This document shows, piece after piece, positions 58,567-64,000 of a stretch of DNA of 64,000 bases. Source of the DNA: Aurantiacibacter sp. D1-12 (GTDB lineage: Bacteria > Pseudomonadota > Alphaproteobacteria > Sphingomonadales > Sphingomonadaceae). Below the pieces are notes generated by a model. The model saw nothing but the letters and a program-made list of their open reading frames with translations, had not been told where the DNA came from and searched no databases. The stretch is from positions 186,001 to 250,000 of the forward strand of contig NZ_JAPJZJ010000001.1 of NCBI RefSeq assembly GCF_028858515.1, written 5' to 3'. The position numbers and the translations under genes are program-made. Within the stretch, counting starts at the first letter, position 1, and the number at the start of each line of letters is the position of its first letter.

Positions 58567-58955
58567 TTCTTGGCCCATCGTCCGGGGAAATCTTCTGGCA
58601 GTCCGCCGAGTGCGTTGATCAGTCTTCGCGCCTGATCGCGGATGCCGCTCCAAGTGGCATTGGTTGCGGTGGGATCGGCCCAAGCATCGTCTTCGATTTT
58701 TGGGAGGGACTTTTCGTATTCGATATAGCTCTCAATTGCTGCCTGTTCGTCCGGGTCAAAGAGTGACTTCCAACCTGTGTTGTAGTGCAGATCCATCTCG
58801 CCCGTCTGATCTGTCAGGATCGAGGGGTGCACTCTCTTCTCTCCAATTCGAGCGGCATCGAGCGCCTCATCCGGATCGAGCGCGAGTTCGTGGACCAACC
58901 CAATAAAGTATCGTCTTGGGTAGAGCGGATCATCGAAAGGCGGCTTTCTGTCCAT
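58563..58955 (-). CDS. unknown protein encoded between the two metH genes
   Basis: A 130-residue soluble, acidic protein with no recognised family. N-terminus [23 protein letters not shown], middle [22 protein letters not shown], and a helical C-terminus ([24 protein letters not shown]). I cut those only where needed: the key residues are the Tyr/Arg-rich start and the DLHYNTGW stretch. It is joined to metH1 by TGATG (one shared base) and to metH2 by ATGA. Strict coupling suggests a product needed with MetH, for example as a connector or stability factor, but this is inference. Confidence 0.75.
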
Positions 58956-60001
58956 CACGCAGCCAGCACAAACGGTTCGAGGCCTGCAAGCCGCATCGTA
59001 TTGTCGCCCTCGGGCACCTTGCGCGGTGCCTTGCCTTTCACGCGTGCCGCAATCGCGGCGATATGTTCGGGCGTCGAGCCGCAGCAGCCGCCGAGGATGT
59101 TCACGCGGCCATTGTCGGCCCAGATGCCGGTGAGCTCTGCGGTCGTTTCGGGCAGCTCGTCATACTCGCCAAGCTCGTTGGGCAGACCTGCGTTCGGGTA
59201 TGCGAGAAGCAGCGTGTCGGCGATGTCGGAAAGCACCTGCACATGCGGACGAAGCTGGTCGGCGCCGAAGCTGCAGTTGAGGCCAATGGTGACAGGGTTC
59301 GCGTGGCGCACTGCGTTCCAGAACGCCTCGACCGTGTGGCCTGACAGGTTGCGACCCGACAGATCGGTCAGCGTCATAGAGACCATGATCGGCACTTCAC
59401 GGCCCAGCTTTTCGGAAAGCTGCTTTACCGCCATGATCCCGGCCTTGGCGTTGAGCGTATCGAAGATCGTTTCGATCAGGATGAAATCCGCGCCGCCTTC
59501 GACCAGCGCCTCGGCCTGCTCGAAATAGACCTCGGTCAGATAGTCGAAATCGATCTCGCGAAAGCCTGGATCTTCCACGTCAGGGCTGAGTGACAGCGTC
59601 TTGTTGGTCGGCCCGATGGCTCCGGCAACGAAGCGCGGCTTGTCGTCCTTCGCCGCATACTCGTCGGCCAGTTCGCGCGCGATCCGGCCCGATGCCACGT
59701 TGATCTCTTTCACCATCCCTTCGGCGGCATAATCGGCCTGCGAAATGCGATTGGCGGAAAAGGTATTGGTCGAAACGAGGTCCGCGCCAGCATCGAGATA
59801 GGCGCGCGTGATATCGGCGATCACATCAGGGCGGGTAAGGGCGAGGATATCGTTATTGCCCTTCTGGTCCGCACCAAGGCCCAGATCACCTGCGTAATCT
59901 TCTTCTGTCAGCTTACGGTCCTGGATCTGCGTGCCAAACGCACCATCGAAAATCAGCACGCGTTTGGCTGCCGCTGCGTTGAGTTCTTCGCGCTTGCTCA
60001 T
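58955..60001 (-). CDS. metH: methionine synthase, homocysteine-binding half
   Basis: A 348-residue protein. The barrel starts LIFDGAFGTQIQDRKL. Zinc cysteines are in GLNCSFGADQ and LGGCCGSTPEH. It ends after the homocysteine domain, so it must act with the separate C-terminal half at 55963. The start ATG 60001 overlaps the metF stop (ATGA). The split form is common in alphaproteobacteria such as sphingomonads; having an extra gene between the halves is what stands out here. Confidence 0.94.
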   Translation of the reverse strand: MSKREELNAAAAKRVLIFDGAFGTQIQDRKLTEEDYAGDLGLGADQKGNNDILALTRPDVIADITRAYLDAGADLVSTNTFSANRISQADYAAEGMVKEINVASGRIARELADEYAAKDDKPRFVAGAIGPTNKTLSLSPDVEDPGFREIDFDYLTEVYFEQAEALVEGGADFILIETIFDTLNAKAGIMAVKQLSEKLGREVPIMVSMTLTDLSGRNLSGHTVEAFWNAVRHANPVTIGLNCSFGADQLRPHVQVLSDIADTLLLAYPNAGLPNELGEYDELPETTAELTGIWADNGRVNILGGCCGSTPEHIAAIAARVKGKAPRKVPEGDNTMRLAGLEPFVLAA

Positions 60002-60960
60002 GCTGATTGCTCCTTTGGACGGCGGCCCAGCATATGGCAGATCGCATAGGCCAGATCGGCCCGGTTCAATGTGTAGAAATGGAAGTCGCGTACGCCGCCA
60101 GCGTAAAGGCGGCGACACAGTTCGGCGGCCACCGTCGCGGCGACCAGTTGGCGTGCGGCGGGGCGCTCGTCCAGCCCTTCGAACAGGCCATCCATCCAGT
60201 CAGGAATCACCGTGCCGCATTGCCCGGCGAATTTGCGCGCCTGCGCCACATTGGTGACCGGCAGGATGCCCGGCACCATCGGCGCATCGATACCTGCCGC
60301 AACGCATTTGTCCTGGAAGTCGAAGAATTTTTCGGCGGAGAAGAAGAACTGGGTGATGCCGCGCGTCGCCCCTGCATCGATCTTGCGCTTCAGGTTGTCG
60401 AGATCGCTCTGCGGGCAATCTGCGTCGGGATGTGTTTCTGGGTAGGCCGCGACCGAAATCTCGAAGTCAGCCACCTCTTTCAGGCCTGATACGAGCTCCG
60501 CGGCGTTCCTGTAGCCTTCAGGGTGCGGCACGAACGGCGCGCCCGGCTCCCCCGCATCACCGCGCAGTGCGACAATATGGCGAACACCCGCTTCCCAATA
60601 TGCCTCGGCGATCTTCTGCGTCTCCGCCTTTGTGGCATCCACGCATGTAAGGTGGGCGGCGGCTGGAATGCCCGCTTCCCTGATCAGCCGCGCGACTGTG
60701 TTGTGGGTGCGCTCGCGGGTCGAACCGCCCGCGCCATAGGTGACGGAGACGAAATCCGGCGAGAGCGGCGCGAGTTCCTGCACGGCTTCCCACAGTTTGG
60801 CTTCCATCTTCTCCGTCTTGGGCGGGAAGAATTCAAAGCTTACGGCAATATCGCCCGGCAAGCCGCTGAAAAGCGGTGTTTCGCGGGAGCGGCGCGCCTC
60901 TTGTGTGGCGTCCAGTGGTACTGCGCCGGGGAAGGGGGCAATGGGAGGGGCGGAGCTCAT
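59998..60960 (-). CDS. metF: 5,10-methylenetetrahydrofolate reductase
   Basis: A 320-residue FAD enzyme that makes the 5-methyl-THF used by MetH. Family segments are VSFEFFPPKTEKME, DFVSVTYGAGGSTRERT, HLTCVDATKAE, VALRGDAGEPG, AAYPETHPDA, QFFFSAEKFFDF and the C-terminal FHFYTLNR. About 38 residues precede the core. The ATG shares one base with the regulator's TGA (TGATG) and its stop overlaps metH1, so all five genes are coupled. Confidence 0.95.
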   Translation of the reverse strand: MSSAPPIAPFPGAVPLDATQEARRSRETPLFSGLPGDIAVSFEFFPPKTEKMEAKLWEAVQELAPLSPDFVSVTYGAGGSTRERTHNTVARLIREAGIPAAAHLTCVDATKAETQKIAEAYWEAGVRHIVALRGDAGEPGAPFVPHPEGYRNAAELVSGLKEVADFEISVAAYPETHPDADCPQSDLDNLKRKIDAGATRGITQFFFSAEKFFDFQDKCVAAGIDAPMVPGILPVTNVAQARKFAGQCGTVIPDWMDGLFEGLDERPAARQLVAATVAAELCRRLYAGGVRDFHFYTLNRADLAYAICHMLGRRPKEQSA

Positions 60961-61928
60961 CAGGCGATTTCTCTTTCTTGTGGAGCGGGGTGCTGGGCGC
61001 GCGTTGCGGACCAGATCTTTACGGTCAATTCACGCCCCGGAACTTCGACCGGGGCGGCCGGATCGAAACCGGCTTTGGAAAGCAGTTTGTTCATGGTGTC
61101 ATCGGCAAAGCCCAGCCGCGCATGGGCGTGGCGGGTACGCAGCTCGTCCAGCTCGTGCCGCGCCAGATCGACCACCGCAATACGGCCACCGGGGCGGGTG
61201 ACGCGGGCAGCTTCCTTGATCGCGAGCGCCGGATCCTGCGCGAAATGCAGAACTTGATGCAGCAGCACCGTGTCAAAGCTCGCTGCAGGGAAGGGCAGGT
61301 TGGTGAAGTCTCCCTGTGCCAGCTCTACCTTTTCAGGGGCCAGCGCTTGCAGGCGCGCACGGGCAACGCGCAGCATATCGAGGCTCTTGTCGAGCGCGAC
61401 GATGTGTTCGGCGTGGGGTGCTAGCAGTTCGGCAATGCGGCCAGTGCCGGTGCCGATATCAAGCAGGCGACCGGGCGGCGTATCGGAAAGCAAGGCAAGA
61501 AGGGCTTCCTCGCTGGCTCTCTCCGGCCCGTGGATTTCGCGCAATGTGTCCCATTCGTCAGCATGGCGGGCAAAATAGCGGTCAGCTTCCTTTTCGCGCG
61601 TATCGCGGATTGCGGCGAGGCGGTTGCGGTCGGTTTCGGATTGCTCGGCAAAGGCGGGGTCTTCGCGCTCGGCTGTTGCAAGAAGGCGGGCAAAGGCGTC
61701 ACCCAGTGGGCAAGGTGCGGCTTCGCGAAGATAAACCGAATTGCCTTCCTTGCGCCTTTCAACCAGCCCTGCATCGACAAGGCGCGCGACGTGCTGGGAG
61801 ACGCGCGGCTGGCTCTGACCCAGTACTTGCGCGATCTCTCCCACCGACAATTCCATCTGCCCGACCAAGCGCATCACGCGGAGGCGCGAGGCATCGGAAA
61901 GGGCACGAAGGGCAGGTTCGATCTGCAT
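60960..61928 (-). CDS. ArsR-type regulator fused to a methyltransferase domain (SahR-like)
   Basis: A 322-residue two-domain protein. Residues 1-90 are an ArsR winged helix (ELSVGEIAQVLGQSQPRVSQHVARL, cut here at the recognition helix SQPRVSQHVARL) without metal cysteines. Residues 140-310 are a class I AdoMet/SAH-binding fold (LLDIGTGTGRIAELL, ALDKSLDM). This pairing is that of SahR, the SAH-responsive repressor of methionine genes in proteobacteria. It heads the met operon and has a perfect palindrome upstream. ATG 61928 is preferred; ATG 61940 lies inside the palindrome. Confidence 0.88.
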   Translation of the reverse strand: MQIEPALRALSDASRLRVMRLVGQMELSVGEIAQVLGQSQPRVSQHVARLVDAGLVERRKEGNSVYLREAAPCPLGDAFARLLATAEREDPAFAEQSETDRNRLAAIRDTREKEADRYFARHADEWDTLREIHGPERASEEALLALLSDTPPGRLLDIGTGTGRIAELLAPHAEHIVALDKSLDMLRVARARLQALAPEKVELAQGDFTNLPFPAASFDTVLLHQVLHFAQDPALAIKEAARVTRPGGRIAVVDLARHELDELRTRHAHARLGFADDTMNKLLSKAGFDPAAPVEVPGRELTVKIWSATRAQHPAPQEREIA

Positions 61929-61935
61929 AGATATA

Positions 61936-61961
61936 AGCATATAACGAAATTGTTATATGCT
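61936..61961. promoter_or_regulatory. operator of the methionine operon (SahR-like site)
   Basis: AGCATATAAC-N6-GTTATATGCT is a perfect 10-base inverted repeat, 8 bases upstream of the regulator ATG. It contains -10-like TATAAC on the minus strand. Repressor binding here would block the whole operon. The leader is too short for a normal Shine-Dalgarno site, so a leaderless or near-leaderless mRNA is possible. Confidence 0.75.
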
Positions 61962-62024
61962 GAAAGAGGGTAATGCGGTTTCTTTGGAAACCGGTTTTGG
62001 CAAAGTTGCCAAATCGCTGAGCGA

Positions 62025-64000
62025 TTAGACGAAACTGTATGGATCGATATCCACGCCCACGCGCACGCCGGGCGGATGATCGATCCTGCCTAGCCAGTCG
62101 CGGATCACAGCTTGCAGGTTGGCGGTGCGTTTGGCGTTGATCAGCAGGCGGTAGCGGTAGCGATTGCGCAGGAGTGCGAGCGGTGCAGGAGCAGGGCCGA
62201 GGATCATTACATCGTCCAGATGCGGACGGGTGTCTCCGATGCGGTTGGCGGCTTCGCGGGCTTCCTTGTCGTGTTCGGAGGAAACGATGATCGCGGCCCA
62301 GCGGCCGAACGGTGGAGCACCCGCATGGCGGCGTGCGTCGGTTTCGGCTTCGTAGAAGGCATCGCGATCTCCCGCTTCGAGCGCAGCGATGACGGGCGCG
62401 TCGGGGTGGCGAGTCTGGATCAGCACTTCGCCGGGTTTTGAGCCTCTCCCCGCCCGCCCGGCGACCTGTGCGACTTGCTGGTAGGTGCGTTCGGCAGCGC
62501 GCAGGTCTCCACCTTCGAGGCCGAGGTCGGCGTCTATCACCCCCACCAGCGTCAGCTCGGGGAAATGAAAGCCCTTGGTTACGAGCTGCGTGCCGACAAT
62601 CACATCAATCGCTTTGGCTTCCGCCATCGCGACGAACTCCGCCGCCTTCTCGGGCGAATTGAGCGTGTCCGACGTAACCAGCGCCACCCGCGCATCGGGC
62701 AGGACTTCGGCAACCTCGTCCGCGATCCGCTCCACGCCGGGGCCACAGGCGACAAGGCAATCGGGCTCGCCGCATTCGGGGCAGACTTCGGGCGGCTTGG
62801 TTTCGTGCCCGCAGTGGTGGCAGGCGAGGCGGCGCGAAAGGCGGTGCTCGACGAGCCATGCGCTGCAATTGGGGCACTGAAAGCGGAAGCCGCAGTTGCG
62901 GCACAGCGTCAGCGGCGCATAGCCCCGGCGGTTGAGGAAAAGCAGCGATTGCTCGCCTTTCTCCAGCCGGTCCTCCAGCGCGGCGCGCAAGGGGGCCGCA
63001 ATCCATGCGCCACGCCCGGGTTGCTCTTCGGTCAGGTTGATCAGTTTGATCGTGGGCAGTGTCGCGCCACCATAACGGCTCGGCAGCACGAGTTTTTCGT
63101 AAGTCCCGCTATCCGCCATATGCAGGTTTTCGAGCGCAGGCGTGGCGCTGGCGAGCACCACGGGGATCGCTTCAAAATGCGCGCGCATCACCGCGACATC
63201 ACGAGCGTTGTAGCGCACGCCGTCTTCCTGCTTGAAGCTGATCTCGTGCGCCTCGTCGACCACGATCAGGCCGAGGTTGGCATAGGGCAGGAACAGCGCC
63301 GAGCGCGCGCCGACCACCACCTGTGCTTCGCCACTGGCAATGGCGCGCCACGCGCGGCGGCGCTCGGTCGATTTGAGGCTGGAATGCCAGACGATGGGCG
63401 GAGTCCCGAAGCGCGCCTCGAACCGGGAGAGGAACGCCTCGGTCAGCGCGATCTCGGGCAGCAGGACGAGTACCTGGCGATCCTGTCGCAGCGCCTGCGC
63501 TACCGCTTCGAAGTACGTCTCCGTCTTGCCCGATCCGGTCACACCATCGAGCAGGAACGGCGCGAACTCCTCGGCTTCTACTGCCTCAACCAGCCGCGCG
63601 GACACCTCTTGCTGGTCTTCGGAGAGGTCCACCGTCGCATGGCCCGGCTCGGCGCGGGGGTAGGGGCGGTCGACATCGACCTCCACCGGCTCCAGCACGC
63701 CCTGATTGACGAGGCCACGCAGCACGCCTTCGCTCACACCCGCAATCCCCGCCAATTCGCGGATCGTCGCTTGCTCGCCTTCAAGCGCCTCAATGGCGAC
63801 CTGACGTTGCGGTGTCATGCGTTCAGGCACTCCGCCGGACAGGCGATATTCGGTCATCGTTGCCGGACCGCGCAGCGCGCCGCCGCTCGAAATCACCATC
63901 CGGGCCACTGCGGCCATTGGGGCGATGTAGTAGTCGGCCGTCCATTCGATCAGCCGCCGCAGCTCATTGCGAAGGGGCGGCACGTCGAGCATCGCCAGCA
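62025..64000 (-). CDS. priA: primosomal replication protein N-prime, PriA (partial, N-terminus off the right edge)
   Basis: About 658 visible residues of the restart helicase that reloads the replisome at stalled forks. Walker A is DGVTGSGKTETYFEA, Walker B DEAH in VVDEAHEISFKQEDG. Eight zinc cysteines are arranged as in the family (CRNCGFRFQCPNC then CHHCG and CPECGEPDC). QLVTKGFHFPELTLVGVIDAD and RTYQQVAQVAGRAGRG are helicase motifs V-VI. The N-terminal DNA-binding part, normally about 60-100 residues more, lies beyond the window. An ATG at 63992 is internal. 61962-62024 carries nothing else seen. Confidence 0.95.
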   Translation of the reverse strand, partial: LAMLDVPPLRNELRRLIEWTADYYIAPMAAVARMVISSGGALRGPATMTEYRLSGGVPERMTPQRQVAIEALEGEQATIRELAGIAGVSEGVLRGLVNQGVLEPVEVDVDRPYPRAEPGHATVDLSEDQQEVSARLVEAVEAEEFAPFLLDGVTGSGKTETYFEAVAQALRQDRQVLVLLPEIALTEAFLSRFEARFGTPPIVWHSSLKSTERRRAWRAIASGEAQVVVGARSALFLPYANLGLIVVDEAHEISFKQEDGVRYNARDVAVMRAHFEAIPVVLASATPALENLHMADSGTYEKLVLPSRYGGATLPTIKLINLTEEQPGRGAWIAAPLRAALEDRLEKGEQSLLFLNRRGYAPLTLCRNCGFRFQCPNCSAWLVEHRLSRRLACHHCGHETKPPEVCPECGEPDCLVACGPGVERIADEVAEVLPDARVALVTSDTLNSPEKAAEFVAMAEAKAIDVIVGTQLVTKGFHFPELTLVGVIDADLGLEGGDLRAAERTYQQVAQVAGRAGRGSKPGEVLIQTRHPDAPVIAALEAGDRDAFYEAETDARRHAGAPPFGRWAAIIVSSEHDKEAREAANRIGDTRPHLDDVMILGPAPAPLALLRNRYRYRLLINAKRTANLQAVIRDWLGRIDHPPGVRVGVDIDPYSFV

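Overview
The window comes from a GC-rich (roughly 60-65 %) alphaproteobacterium, most likely order Sphingomonadales and family Erythrobacteraceae. The supporting signs are: a CcrM-type GANTC methyltransferase with GANTC-dense upstream DNA; an F1-only ATP synthase operon (atpHAGDC) separate from F0; a three-gene proton-translocating transhydrogenase (pntAA-pntAB-pntB) beside the tiny aa3-oxidase subunit IV; a CpaF pilus ATPase; an ArsR-methyltransferase (SahR-like) methionine regulator with a two-gene MetH; and Sphingomonadales-type intergenic repeats. I saw no rRNA, tRNA, CRISPR array, prophage or insertion sequence. The genus is an inference.

Layout. 1-7.7 kb: truncated DUF885 lipoprotein, TonB, an alpha/beta hydrolase, a coupled pair of cysteine-desulfurase paralogs with a 2Fe-2S ferredoxin, a BacNav-type voltage-gated sodium channel and a DUF4349 lipoprotein. 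7.8-18.3 kb: a probable frameshifted micro-gene, parC, a secreted repeat protein, cca-nudix-DUF1285-GNAT, an aldose sugar dehydrogenase, rnhB, a Ca/Na antiporter and ccrM. 18.4-19.2 kb: one low-GC orphan gene, probably acquired by transfer. 19.5-32.3 kb: folP, a sigma-54-type response regulator with a broken GAFTGA loop, aa3 subunit IV plus pntAA-AB-B, a racemase-family protein, dgt and a coupled run of small enzymes, an entericidin-like lipopeptide, an EamA transporter and cpaF.

32.5-40.3 kb is a surface-glycan or glycolipid cassette: four translationally coupled minus-strand genes (methyltransferase, a GT4 glycosyltransferase fused to an MprF/UPF0104-type membrane domain, a GT-C membrane glycosyltransferase, a polyprenyl-phosphate-type GT2), followed by an EamA transporter and a second GT-C protein. 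Of everything here it is the best candidate for a pathway not yet described. 40.4-46 kb: HNH protein and the atp F1 operon with an extra lipoprotein gene inside it. 46-55.9 kb: a trypsin-like membrane protease, Ada, two CPBP intramembrane proteases flanking an FeS-type photolyase, and a secreted HExxH/TPR protein. 56-62 kb: a fully overlapping methionine operon, sahR-like - metF - metH1 - unknown - metH2, behind a perfect operator palindrome. 62-64 kb: priA, cut by the right edge.

Most of the window is conserved housekeeping DNA. The unusual signals are the coupled glycan cassette with its fusion protein, six GANTC sites in the ccrM leader, the unknown gene locked between the MetH halves, the frameshifted micro-gene with its own terminator, the P-for-T GAFTGA loop, a possible ATC start codon, and several dispersed intergenic repeat families.
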